Shown one piece after another: positions 46,680 through 57,965 of a stretch of DNA of 64,000 bases (position 1 is its first letter; the number at the start of each line of letters is the position of its first letter). Under the pieces are notes generated by a model that did not search any database, was not told the DNA's origin, and was given only the letters and a program-made list of their open reading frames with translations. The DNA lies in contig JAKSZT010054569.1 of NCBI GenBank assembly GCA_026826555.1, positions 6,000,346 to 6,064,345 of the forward strand, written 5' to 3'. Made by a program: the position numbers and the translations under genes. The stretch comes from Tolypeutes matacus (Eukaryota > Chordata > Mammalia > Cingulata > Chlamyphoridae).

Positions 46680-47830
46680 TTTTTTTTTTTTTCTAGGGGA
46701 GGGGGGGCAGTGTGAAAGAATATAAGAAATGTTCCTGGAGAAAACCGCCATTACATAATGAAAAATTGGGGAGTGGATTATAGCTGTTGTGTCCTCTTCA
46801 TCTTTGCCTCAGTCTTGGCTCAGCATCACTCCCCACCTCAATACCCTCTTCACTGGCTTGTCAGTTCAATTCAGCAAGCATTTATCGAGGGCCTACTATG
46901 TGCCAGGCACAGTACTAGGCTGGAGGAAAGATACGTAAGACATGGTGCCTTTGAAACTTGCAATCTGGTTAGGGAGACCAGTACAAACATAATCTCAACA
47001 TAAGTGATAAGGTAGAAAAGAAGTCTGTGGCGTGGAACTTGGTCTGCCCTGGAGGCTCAAGGCAGGCTTTCTAGAAGAGAGAGTACCTACATTGAGACTT
47101 GGGGGACAGGCAAGAGTTAGCCAGGTGACAAAACAGGGAAGAAGTGTTCCAGGCAGAGAGAATGGTATGAGCAAAGAGAGGACTAGAACCATGAAATGGC
47201 ATCGTAGGTGTAAAACAACTATAGGCAGCTTGTTCTTAAAGAACGTACAGAGGGAGCCGGACTATGGCAAGTGAAGCTGGAGAGGTACCTTGGGCACAGG
47301 TCATGGAAAGCCTTGTGTTCCACACGCAGGAGCTCGGGCTGTAGGCCATAGGGAGGCACTGAGGATGTTAAGCAGAGGTTTTAGACCTCTGCTGGTGACA
47401 GTGCAGAGACTAGATTAGTGGATTTTATGGTTTAAGCCTAGAGGAAGGGAACTCAGTTTGGAGCACACAGCCCTTCTTAAAATTGAAGGCGTTTATGCCC
47501 GAGATGAAACTGAATTCTCTTTGGGCAAGAGATGTGCTTATATATGTACGAAGCAAAAAACAACATTGTGACTCCTGGCGGCAAACCTAACAAAACCAGA
47601 GTCATCTGGGGAAGGGTAACTGGTCCCCAGGGAAATAGGGACATGGTCCATGCTAAATTCTGAAGCAGCCTTCCAGCTAAGGACATTGGACCCCAAATCC
47701 GTGATGCTGTGCCCCTCAAGGATTTAAACTTATTGAAAAGTAAGTACATTAAATTGTGGATTTTTCTCTTGTTAAAAAAAAAAAAAGCTTTTTTGATTTT
47801 TTTTTTTTTTTTTTAATTTTAAAGATCCTT
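46680..47830. other. Intergenic stretch with old repeat relics
   Basis: About 46860-47400 resembles an old mammalian repeat (ctactatgtgccaggcacag, aagtgttccaggcagagaga). No gene recognised. Confidence 0.4.
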
Positions 47831-47834
47831 TAGA

Positions 47835-48270
47835 TTACTTAAATGTTACATCAAAAATATAGAGGAGGGGCTGAAGTCTCTCTTCAGACCCCCGCCATGC
47901 CAACCAGGGAGCTAAAGTCTATTCTTCAGTCCCCCTCCGTTAGGAGAGCTTCCCTACCTGCAACCATCAGTCTCTGCGTCCCAGTGAGTGCCCTTTTTCT
48001 CTAACAACATGATTTCTCTTATCTCAGCCCTTTTTGATTTTATGGTCTGGACCTTTCCCTGCACGTCTGTTCCAATCTCTACTTCCTTCGGGTCTGGTGA
48101 CGGGGAGAGACCTCCAACCCTCCTGTGCCAAAGGCTACCGTAAAACTTCAGTGGGACATCCTGCCAGTTGGAGAAGGGCCTCAAGGGTCTCTCCTCACTC
48201 CTGTGATCCCGGATGAGGCCCCAATTGAGTGGGATGGTGACCACTTACTCAAAATAAAAGTTCTAAAGAA
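47835..48270 (-). mobile_element. Endogenous retrovirus fragment with tRNA-Pro-like primer site
   Basis: The minus strand reads ttggggcctcatccgggatc at about 48222-48203, close to the proline-tRNA primer-binding site common to class I (gammaretrovirus-like) ERVs. A short U5-like segment precedes it and leader-like sequence follows. No gag, pol or env frame is recognisable and no second LTR was found. The fragment is non-functional. Confidence 0.45.
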
Positions 48271-48299
48271 AAAAAAAAATATATATATATATATATAGG

Positions 48300-48895
48300 A
48301 GATTCCTATATACTTCACCCCCTCCCCCTCCCACACTTTAACCCATTAACAACATCTTTCATTAGCATGGTACATTTGTTACAATTGATGAACACATATT
48401 GAAGCATTGCTACTAACCATGGACTATAGTTTACATCATGGTTTACACTTTGCACTGCACAATTTTATAGGTTTTGACAAAATATATAATGGTCTGTATC
48501 CATCATTGCAATCTCATGCAGGACAATTCCAATGTCCCCAAAGTACCCCGTGTTACACCTATTCTTCCCTTTCCCTCCCCCTTAGAAACTCTGGTGGCCA
48601 CTGCAGAGCTTCCAAGTTTTTCCATTGCTAGAACAATCATAAGTCTACTTAAGTCCATAGTTGCATTCCCCCCTAATGCTTGTTCATTCCTCAGTCTTGA
48701 GGATTTGGGGATGGTGATGCCCACTCTGTTTCTAACTGAGAGGGAGCTTAGACCCCATGGGGTGGATGGATGGAATAGTCTTGCTTGCAGTTGCAGATAC
48801 TCTCTGCTTTTTGGCATGGGCTTTGTCCATCTCATCCTTCTGTTGTCCTGGGCGACTCTGAGTCCAATGAACTGGAGAGTGAATAAAGAGCTTTA
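48300..48895 (-). mobile_element. L1-related non-coding region, antisense (xenarthran type)
   Basis: Contains catggactatagtttacatc, cacaattttataggttttga, caggacaattccaatgtccc and gagtccaatgaactggagag, which I associate with high-copy L1 sequence of armadillos and relatives. The 140-codon frame here has no recognised domain. Confidence 0.5.
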
Positions 48896-49187
48896 AAAAC
48901 TCTCTTTGCACTTCTTTATTTTCATTTTTTGGAGATCTGGCCCAGAGAAAAAAATCCTAAAATCTGAAAAAGCTATACACATAAAGTTATTCACCCCAAC
49001 ATTAAACATGACTGCTTATAATAGCTAAAAAAAAAAAAAAAAAATCAGGAACAGCCTAAATGTACAATGTTAGGGAGAATGATTTAAACAAACTGAAACA
49101 AAGTTAAGTAGGCATTCAAAACAATAAAGTTTTTAGAAAATAATATAGAAGCATTTCATTGTGACCTTGGGGTAGAGGAGGAGTTTT

Positions 49188-49371
49188 TTTTTTTAAAGAT
49201 TTTATTTATTTATTCATTTATCCCCCCCTTGCCGCTTGTGCTCGCTGGGTCAGCCAACCACGCCGTGCGGGCGGGGTCGGGCCCGCCCCCACCAGGAGGC
49301 CACAGGAACCGAACCCGGGGCCTCCCACATGGCAAACGGGAGCCCCACCGATTGAGCCACAGCCTCTTCCC
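49188..49371 (-). repeat. DAS-type SINE (long monomer)
   Basis: Minus-orientation copy with a few substitutions at the head (gaagaggctgtggctcaat). It is flanked by a duplication of aggagttttt. Confidence 0.9.
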
Positions 49372-49715
49372 AGGAGTTTTTGAACAAGACATGAAAAATA
49401 CCAGTCAAGGAAAAAGATTGATAAATGTGTCTATATTGAAATTAAGAAATCCTGGTTGTAAAGAGGCACCATGAAAAGAAGGAAAAGTCAAGCCACAGAG
49501 AAGATGCTTCCAACACATACAAGCAACAAAAGACTCAAATGCAAAATATAAAAAAGGATCTCAGAAAGCAATAAGAAAAGGACAGGCACCTTAGTAGAAA
49601 AATGAACAAGAGACTTGAATGGACAATTTGCAAAAGAATGTACCCAAATGCCAATAAGCATATATTAAAGTGTTCAACTTTACTTTACTTGTTAACCAAA
49701 TTAAAATCACAATGA

Positions 49716-49806
49716 GGGGAGCTGGTGTAGCTCAGTGGTTGAGCACCCGCATACAAGGTTCAATCCCTGGTCCCTGTACCTCAAAAAAAAAGAGTAAATA
49801 AATAAA
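49716..49806 (+). repeat. Single SINE monomer
   Basis: Reads gagctggtgtagctcagtgg with B-box-like gttcaatccctgg. The TSD aaaatcacaatga lies at 49703-49715 and 49807-49819. Confidence 0.85.
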
Positions 49807-51348
49807 AAAATCACAATGACGTACCATTACTTATTCACCAAATATCTAAAACTAAGAATGACTATACTAAGTGTTGGTACAGATGTGAGGCAACTGGAAC
49901 TCTCATACACTGCTGGGCATGCAAATTGTTACACTGACTTTGGAAAACAGTTTGACATGATCATCCAGAATGGAAGATTTGTATTCCCTATGCCCCAGCA
50001 AGTCCACTCCTAGGTAGGGACCCAACAGAAAAGTGCCCCATACGCACAGAAGACATGATCAAAAATGCTCAGAGTGACATTATTTGTAATAACCCCAAGC
50101 TGGAAACAGCCCAATGTCCATCAGGAGGAGAACATAGGGGGCTCAGCCACACAGTGGGATATTATATAGTAATGATAATGAATGAGCTACAGCTATACAC
50201 AGCAACGTGGATGGCTCCTTCAAACAAAAGAAGCCAGAGAAAAGCGGGGCCCTAAAGGATACACACTATAGGAGTTTATATAAAGTTCAAAAAACAGGCA
50301 AAATGAAACCATAATCTCTGGGTGGTAAAAGCACAAAGAGAAGCAACCAAGCAATTACCCTAAGAGTCAGGGTGGTGCTTACTTTTAGAGAGGGAGGGAA
50401 TTGCAACTGCAAAGTGTCCTGCAGGGGCTCCTGGGTTACAGGCGAGGTTGGTGTCTAATGCTTTTAATTGTGGTAACAAACAACATGAAATTTTGCATTC
50501 TAACCACTTTCACGTGTACAACTCAATATTACTTACATTCACAATTTTGTGCTACCATCACCATCATCCATTATCAAACTTTTTCATCACCCCAAAGAGA
50601 AACTCTGTTCCCACTAAGCAATAATTCCCCATTTTCCCTACCCCCACCAGCCCCTGGTAACCTATAACCTACTCTCTGACTTTTTGAATTTGCTTATTCT
50701 AGGTATTTCATTTAAATGAAATCATACAACGTTTGTCCTTCTATGTCTGATTTATTTCACTCAACATATCTTCAAGTTTCATCCATATTAAATAATGTAA
50801 CAGAACTTAATTCCCTTGAATAAGGCTGAATAATAGTCCATTGTATGAATATACCATATTTTCTTTATCCATTCATCTGTTGATGGGCACTTGGGTTTGT
50901 TTTCACCTTTTGGCTAATGTGAATAATTCTGCTATTAGTTTACAAATATCTAGTATACAGCATTGGTATACAAATATCTGTTCGAGATCCTGCTTTCAAT
51001 TCTTTTGGGCATATACCTAGAAGTGGGGTTGCTGGGTCATATGGTAAAATTCTATGTTTAACGTTCTGAGGAACCACCAAACTGTTTTCCACAGTGGCTG
51101 CACTATTTTACATTCCCACTAGCAATGCACGAGGGTTCCTGTTTCTCCACATCCTCACCAACATTTATTTTCTTTTTTTTTTTCTTTTTAAATAATAGCC
51201 ATCCTAGTGGGTGTGAAGTGGTATCTCACCATGATTTTGATTTGCATTTCCCTATTGACTAATGATGTTGAGCATCTTTTCATGTGATTATTGGCCAATT
51301 GTATATATTTTTTGGAGAAATGTCTATTGAAGTCCTTGGTTCATATTT

Positions 51349-51514
51349 TTATTTATTTATTTATTTATTATTATTTTAAAAATTTATCCCCCAGATGGTT
51401 CTTTCTTCTGTCTGCTCATTGTTTGCTTGCCTTCTCCAGGAGGCATGGGAAACCAAACCCAGAACCTCCCATGTGGTAGGCGGGTGCTCAACTGTTTGAG
51501 CCACATCTACTTTC
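51349..51514 (-). repeat. SINE half
   Basis: Minus-strand tRNA-like half (gtagatgtggctcaaacagt) flanked by an imperfect duplication of ccttggttcatatttt. Confidence 0.7.
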
Positions 51515-51579
51515 CCTTGGTTGGTATTTTAATTGAGATGTTTGTCTTTTTGTTGTTGAGTTGTAGGAGTTCTTTTTTT

Positions 51580-51765
51580 TTTTTTTTTTTTTTAAAGATT
51601 TTATTTATTTATTCATTTATCCCCCCCTTGCTGCTTGTGCTCGCTGGGTCAGCTAACCACGCCGCGTGGGCGGGCTTGCCTTCACCAAGAGGCCCCGGGA
51701 ACTGAACCCGGGGCCTCCCATATGGTAAACGGGAGCCCTACTGATTGAGCCACAGCCGCTTCCCC
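51580..51765 (-). repeat. DAS-type SINE (long monomer)
   Basis: Minus-orientation full-length copy. The TSD aggagttcttttt lies at 51567-51579 and 51766-51778. Confidence 0.92.
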
Positions 51766-52479
51766 AGGAGTTCTTTTTATATTCTGGTTATTGAACCCTT
51801 ATCAGATATATGTTTTCCAAATATTTTCTCCCATTCTGTAGGTTATCTTTTCACTTTCTTGATAATGTCCTTTGATGCACAAAATGTTTCAGTTTTGATG
51901 AGTCCGATTTATCTATTTTTTTCTTTTCTTTCTCATGATTTTGGTGTCATGTCTAAGAATCCATTGCCTCGTACAAAGTCCTCAAGATTTTCCCCTAGGT
52001 TTTCTTCTAAGAGTTTAATGGTTGTAACTTAAATTTAAGTAGTTGATCCATTTTGAGTTAATTTTTGTAAATGGTTTGAGGTAGGGGTCTAATTTCATTA
52101 TTTTGCATGTGGATATCTAGTTTTCCTAGCACTTCTTTATTGAAGAGACTATTCTTTTCATTGAGTGGGCTTAGTATCCTGGTCAAAAATCAATTGGCCA
52201 TAGATGTGAGCAATGTTCTATTTTTGACCTGGGTGCTGGGTGCACGGGTGTTTGTTTTATACTAATTCTTTAAGTGGCATAATATGTACCATGCGGTTTT
52301 CTGAGTGTATGTTTTATTCAACTGAACTCTGAAATTGCGAAATCCAACCATTTTTAACCTACAAAATGGCAATTTCATATGGTTCAACCTAATATTTCAC
52401 CACAGAAAATGTTTTACATTGCGTTAAACAGCCGTTCAAAATGATGGTTGTGAAGGCTATTAGGAAAATATTTTTAACA

Positions 52480-53075
52480 CCGTTTATTTGTTCATTAAAC
52501 AAATATTTCCTGGGCACTTATTGTGAACCAGGCATGTCTAGGTTCTGGGATACAGAACACAACGCTCTCACGGTGCCAGCAGAGAGCCAAAGAAGCATAT
52601 AGAATGTCATACGGTGGCAAGTCTGTGAAGAAAACTGAAGCGGAGCGAGAAGAGTGATGAAGGAACATTTTAGGAAGCGTGGTCAAAAAAGCTTCTCGAG
52701 GAAATGCCATTTGAAAACAAAACTGAATAACTAACTGATGGAGGAAAAGCCACATGCGCAGACAGGAGCAAAACCCCTCAGGCAGAGAAAGCAGCCGGCA
52801 CCCAGGCCCCATGCTGGCGTGTGCCTGGTGGATCTGAGGAGAAAGCAGGCCAGTGTCACTGGATCGGGGTGAGTAGGAAGACCTGAAACTGGAGAAGGAA
52901 CCAGGGACCCGATCACGTAAGGCTTAAGGGCCATGGCAAAGACTTTGGATTTTATCGTGAGAGTGATGATACACCAAGGGAGGACCAAGAGCCTGATGTG
53001 ATAGGGTTTCCTTTCTGGAAGGAAGACTCTGGCTCTTCTGTGGAAGAGAGAGAGGAGGCGGCTAATGGTGGAAGA
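52480..53075. repeat. Old mammalian interspersed-repeat relic
   Basis: Contains cctgggcacttattgtgaac, aaggcttaagggccatggca and gactttggattttatcgtga, matching a widespread mammalian repeat whose class I cannot name with certainty. A related relic lies at about 58090-58680. Confidence 0.45.
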
Positions 53076-53094
53076 AGAATTCCTGCTAAAAGGC

Positions 53095-53285
53095 TATTAC
53101 AATTTTGCATAGTTTGTAACAAATGTTTCACAACAATGCAAAGTGTTGGTGGAGGGGTGATGTATGAGAGCCCTGTATGATGTTATGTGTGTTTGTTTTG
53201 TAAGTTCACAATCTTTACTATACACTTACTGTTTATGCATGTCATGTATGAGTGATATATTTCAATAAAAAATATACTTTTTAAA
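53095..53285 (+). mobile_element. L1 3' terminus, short copy
   Basis: Reads gtaacaaatgtttcacaaca, tgatgttatgtgtgtttgtt and gatatatttcaataaaaaat, flanked by an imperfect duplication of aaaggctattaca. It is homologous to 56829-57062. Confidence 0.7.
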
Positions 53286-53296
53286 AAGGCTGTTAC

Positions 53297-53512
53297 AGGG
53301 CAGCTGATGTAGCTCAAGTGGTTGAGCACTTCCCATGTTTGAGGTGCTGGGTTCCATTCCCAGTACCTCCTAAAAAACAAACCAAACAAAGGAAAAAACC
53401 AACTCTCATTGGAGACTGGATGTAGCTCAGTGGTTGAGCACCTGCTTCCCACGTACCGGGTCTTGGGTTCAGTCCCTGGTAAGTCCTAAAAAATAAATTA
53501 ATTAATTTAAAA
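53297..53512 (+). repeat. SINE dimer, linker type
   Basis: Two tRNA-like monomers with an A-rich linker ending aaaccaactctcat; B-box-like gggttccattccc and gggttcagtccctgg. Confidence 0.78.
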
Positions 53513-53689
53513 AAATGAGTCCAGACTGCCTGGGACTCGAGTGGTAGTGGTGGTGGTGGAAAGAGTTTTGGATTCAGGATAGGTAGATTTTGAAGGTAGA
53601 ACTCAGGTAGGATTTGTTGATGGATTGTGTGCAGGGTAAGTGGAAAAGCAGTAGATGATGGCCATAACGTTAAAAAAAAATTCTAGGGG

Positions 53690-54050
53690 GGCAGATGTGG
53701 CTCAAATGGTTGGGCGTCCTTCTGCCATATGGAGGGACCTGGGTTCAAGCCCCAGGACCTCGGGAGCCATGCAGCAAGATGATGTCGTAACAGGAGAGAG
53801 ACACAGGGGATAGACAAGACGAGCTGTTCCGAAAGCTCCAAAAACCAAGAACTGAGGTGGCGCAGGTGGCAGAACACCTCTCTCCTACATCGGAGGTCTC
53901 CAGGATCGTATCCTGGTGAAGACTGGAGGAGGAGGATGAGAAGAGATGGCAGGAAATAGACACAGAGAATTGCCCAGCGAATGGACACAAAACAGCAAAT
54001 GGGGAAGGGGGGGTTTAAAATGGATAAAGTAAATAAATAAATCTTAAAAA
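53690..54050 (+). mobile_element. Head-less composite SINE lacking the tandem repeat
   Basis: Order: gcagatgtggctcaaatggt monomer, directly agcaagatgatgtcg, then cgagctgttccgaaagctcc, the second tRNA-like half (ctgaggtggcgcaggtggca), taaataaataaatctt tail. No CAGGCCC unit is present. Confidence 0.8.
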
Positions 54051-54064
54051 AAAAAAAACAAAAA

Positions 54065-55391
54065 AAAACTCTATTACATAGCATGGTTAAAGCTCTTGAA
54101 AAAATGTTCTTAAATTTTGTAATGAGAAAGTGAAGTATGGCAAAGTAGAAGACATCCAGTTGAGGAGACAGCATATATTCATAGAGGGATGGATAACACC
54201 ATTTTAAAAATGCTAACTGGACTCGGTGCACCTTGCCACTGGAGGAGGCTGGAGAGTCTTTACTGAGGAGTCAGGACTTAAAATGGGTGTTAAGGAGAAG
54301 GTGGAGTTAGTCCAGTCCAGGGCAACTGAGACCTGAGTCTCAGGGCCCAATACAACGTGGAGGAAAGAAAAACTGTGGAGTCAGAGAAACTAGGCTGAAG
54401 TCCCAGTTCTGGGTTACTGTGTAATTCACCTATTATATGCTCAATAAACACTAGCTATTATAAAGTCTCCTTTTTCATATCCAGATTTTTATGTTCTTCA
54501 GATTTTTCTATTCCTTTTTTTGTGATTGACTCAAATCCCATTCACAAGAAATTACAGCAGAGACAAGAGAGTAGGCTATTGGGAAGAAAGGGGCTATTAG
54601 AAATCTTGGACACATTTGAGGGACTCTTGAGTTAGATTATCTGATGATTTATGCCCCAGAAACTTGGAGCTCATCCAGCGAATTTGTCATATAGGCATCT
54701 CTCCCTCTGCTGGCAGAATTCGGTGTTGCAGGGTAAACTTAAATCCTGAATTATGTGTACTCGAAAATTCCCAGGCCCCAGAGTTACTAAATAGCTCACC
54801 CCGTCTTCTTGTCATAATCACACCCTAACTGCTACTGGGACCACACTGGAAGAGGAAGCTGGTATGGGAATCCCTGGTAAAGAAGATTTTCATTATCAAA
54901 GGAAATGCAGCTTTTTCCTCCCACCAGGTCAGTGATGGGTCTGGACTCCTGAGAAACTGTGATTCAGACCAGGGCTGGGAAGCAATTGACTTTCTACCTT
55001 CATGAGAAGTTTGGCCCCATGGCATAGGGGAAAGGCTAGCAGGTCGGCAGGTTTTGAGTCTGAAGCTGGTCTCTGCCACTTAGTGGCAGGTTTCCTTCTC
55101 TAGTCACTTAGTCTGAAACTTGGGGTCCTCCTTATAACATGGATACATTAATATTTGCACCTTTTCTGGGGTTGATATAGGCCCAAGCGATATATGTGAT
55201 AATTCTTTATTAATTGTACATCACTCTACAAATATAAGGGCTTTTTACTGTTCTCCTTGCCCATGATCTTGCCTGGAAGGTCTTGGGACATTCACTAATG
55301 TGCTTACCAACCAACACTGGTGACCAAAAGTATGAATAGTGCCATTGTAGGTGTGAGGAGAGGGAGCACAGAGTCAAAAATCATAGCTCCT
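54065..55391. other. Intergenic stretch with MIR-like relics
   Basis: MIR-like sequence near 54355-54460 and 55010-55140. No gene recognised. Confidence 0.4.
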
Positions 55392-55392
55392 A

Positions 55393-55698
55393 CACGATGG
55401 AATGTTATGCAGCTGTAAGAAGAAATGAAGTCATAAAGCATATGACAACATGGATGAACCTGGAGGACATTATGTTGAGTGAAGCAAGCCAGACATAAAA
55501 GGACAAATACTGTATGAATGCGTTACTATGAATGAAATGTATTGTGTAATATATTGTTTGATTAAAAAAAAAAATTATATGTATCCATTACATTTAATTG
55601 AGAAATATGTATATTTATTCATCTGTGTTTACTTTTTAATTTTTAATTGTTTATATTTTCAATTATTAAATGTACAAAATAAAGTTAAAAAAAAAAAA
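55393..55698 (+). mobile_element. L1 3' end, 5'-truncated
   Basis: Reads gatggaatgttatgcagctg, atgacaacatggatgaacct, then an AT-rich 3' UTR and poly(A). The TSD aaaatcatagctcct flanks it (about 55378-55392 and 55699-55713). Confidence 0.78.
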
Positions 55699-56123
55699 AA
55701 ATCATAGCTCCTGTCTTCAAGGGACTCTTTATAGTGAGGAAGTCCGGCTCAGTTAACCACAGTTCAAGACAGACTATGATATGTGATTTAAAGAGTTATA
55801 AAATCCTGAGCAAAGGAAAGATCTATTCTGATAAAGTCAGAGAAGTCAAAGAAGCCTTCCCAGAAGAGGTGATATTCATGCCAGGGCTTTCACTTATTAC
55901 ATATATTTAATAAATATCTACTGGGAAATGGATGTGGCTCAAGTGATCGGGCTCCCTTCTACCATATAGGAGGTTCAGGGTTTGATTCCTGGGGCCTCCT
56001 GGTGAAAGGCGAGCTGGCCCGTGCGGCGAGCTTGCCTGAGCAGAGAGCTGGCCCATGCGAAATGCTGGCCCACGCAGAGTGCTGGCCCGCACAGAGATGA
56101 TGCAACAAAAAGAGACACAGAGG

Positions 56124-56828
56124 TACAAATATTCTCGCTGTCCTGATTTTGTGATAATCAGGGTAGGCTAAACATTTGCTATATTAGAAACCATGCATGT
56201 GTCCCCAGACCTAGTTTTTCTTCCTAGGTCTGGTTTTTTGAATGCTGGTGATAAACTCAGCCTGATTTATTATATGACCTTCCTGTATGGGAAAAGACTG
56301 AAACTTTGGGTATCTTTGGTCAACCTTAAGAGACATAGCAGGGGGACGGATGTGGCTCAGGTAGTTGGGCATCTGTCTCCCTTATGGAGGGACCTGGGTT
56401 CGATCCCCAGGACCTCCCGGTAAAAAGAAAAATATAGAATGCGTCTGGGCCACCAGGCCCCACGTGCTGGTGAGCTGCCAGGCCCCGGGCGAGCTGCCGG
56501 GCCCTGTGTGCAGGTGAACCTCCGCGCCCCACGAGTGGGTGAGCTGGCAGGCCCCACAAGCCACGCAGCAAGATGATGACATAACAGGAGAGTGACACAT
56601 GGGAGAGTCAAGACGAGATGCACCAAAAAACCAGGAACTAAGGTGGCGCAGGCAGTAGGACGCCTCATCCCAGTGAAGACAGGAGGAGAAGGATGAGAAG
56701 AGAGGGCAGGAAACAGACACAGAGAGTTGCCCAGCGAATGGACACAGAAACAGCAAAAACAGGGGTGGGGGAGGTAAAAATGGATAAAAGTAAGTAAGTA
56801 AATAAATAAATAAATCCTTAAAAAAAAT
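56124..56828 (+). mobile_element. SVA-like composite retroposon with about five GC-rich repeat units
   Basis: Parts in order: a ~215-bp head (56124-56338), a short tRNA-like monomer (gacggatgtggctcaggtag, 56339-56424), a VNTR-like tract (about 56440-56570; cores caggccc, gggccc, gcgcccc), the segment agcaagatgatgacataaca, and a second tRNA-like half with an internal deletion, ending in taaataaataaataaatcc. The head and its junction match 34797-35015 on the other strand. Confidence 0.82.
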
Positions 56829-57062
56829 GTATACAGGAGGAAGATACGGACTATAGTTAGTAGTAATACTTTGACAATGCTCTTTCATGATTTGTTAACA
56901 AATGTTTCACAACAATGCAGGGTGTTTGTGGTGGGGTGATGTGTGGGAGCCCTGTGTGATGTTATGCATGCTTGTGTTGTAAGTTCACGGTGTTTACTGA
57001 ACACTTATTATTTACGTATGTTCATGTATGGATGATATACTTCAATAAATTGTTAAAAAAAA
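56829..57062 (+). mobile_element. L1 3' terminus downstream of the composite element
   Basis: Reads cggactatagttagtagtaa, aatgtttcacaacaatgcag and gatatacttcaataaattgt, then poly(A). It lies within the same outer duplication as the composite element. Confidence 0.72.
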
Positions 57063-57330
57063 AAGAGAGAGAGAGAGAGAGACACAGAGGAGAGACAATA
57101 AGAGACACAGCAGACCAGGGAGCTGAAGTGGTGCGAGAGATTGAGCACCTCTCTTCCACTCCGGAAGGTCCCAGGATTGGTTCCTGGTGCCACCTAAAGA
57201 GAAGACAAGCAGACACAGAAGAACACACAGAGAGCAGACAGTGAGTGCAAAACATTGGGGGTCGGGGGGAGAAATATATAAAATAAATCTTGAAAAAAAA
57301 AACAAAACCTATATGGATACAAAGACAAAT

Positions 57331-57861
57331 GAGGGGGATGGATGTGGCTCGGGTGGTTGGGTGTTTGTCTCCATATGGAGGGACCTAGTTTCGACCAGTA
57401 AAAATTAAAGAAAAGAAAAATATAGAAGGCGCGTGGACCACCAGGCCCTGTGCGCAGGTGTGCTGCCAGGCCCTGCGAGTGGGTGAGCCGTCAGGCCCTG
57501 TCCGTGGGTGAGCTGCCAGGCCCCATGAGCAGGTGAGCCACCAGGCCCCGTGAGCCACCAGGCCCCGTGAACCACACAGCAAGATGATGACGTAACAGGA
57601 GAGTGACACAGGGGAGAGCCAAGACGAGACGCACTGAAAAACCAGGAACTGAGGTGGCGCAGGTGGTAGGATGCCTCTTTCCCACATCAGAGATTCCAAA
57701 GATCAAATCCCAGTGAAGACAGGAAGAAAAGGATGAAAAGAGAGGGCAGGAAACGGACACAGAGAGTTGCCCAGTGAATGGACACAGAAACAGCAAAAAC
57801 GGGGGTGGGGGGTAGGGTAAAAATGAATAAAAGTAAATAAATATTTTTTTTTTAAAAAAAG
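57331..57861 (+). mobile_element. Head-less composite SINE with about six CAGGCCC units
   Basis: Order: gatggatgtggctcgggtgg monomer, aaatatagaaggcgcgtgga, six cores of ccaggccc or tcaggccc (about 57435-57572), agcaagatgatgacgtaaca, second tRNA-like half (ctgaggtggcgcaggtggta), tail. The TSD aagacaaatgag lies at about 57319-57330 and 57863-57874, so this is a complete insertion that never had the head. Confidence 0.85.
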
Positions 57862-57874
57862 AAGACAAATGAGA

Positions 57875-57965
57875 CAGGGAAGGGGTGTAGTTGAGTGGTT
57901 TGAGTGCCTGCTTCCCATGTATGAGGTCCTGGGTTTAATTCCCAAAACCTCCTTAAAAAAAAAAA
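57875..57965 (+). repeat. Single SINE monomer
   Basis: Reads gaaggggtgtagttgagtgg with a degraded B box (gggtttaattccc) and a poly(A). Confidence 0.65.

Larger units (their letters stand above)
48935..50400 (+). mobile_element. L1 ORF2 C-terminal / 3' region, interrupted by two SINEs
   Basis: Plus-strand L1: agacttgaatggacaatttg, aactctcatacactgctggg, tggaaacagcccaatgtcca. SINEs occupy 49188-49371 and 49716-49806. Confidence 0.75.
50460..52200 (-). mobile_element. L1 3' region, antisense, interrupted by two SINEs
   Basis: Reverse complement of an L1 3' UTR and ORF2 end: caacatgaaattttgcattc, ggctgaataatagtccattg, gttgctgggtcatatggtaa, tgaggtaggggtctaatttc. SINEs occupy about 51349-51514 (minus, partial) and 51580-51765. 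Confidence 0.78.
55921..57300 (+). repeat. SINE dimer split by a composite retroposon plus L1 end
   Basis: The left half (55921-56123) has a tRNA-like head and an internal GC-rich tandem repeat (units around agagctggcccatgc, about 56005-56100). The right half (about 57078-57300) has ctgaagtggtgcgagagatt and a taaaataaatcttg tail. The split point agagacacagagg is duplicated (about 56111-56123 and 57076-57088), so everything between is a later insertion. Confidence 0.8.
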
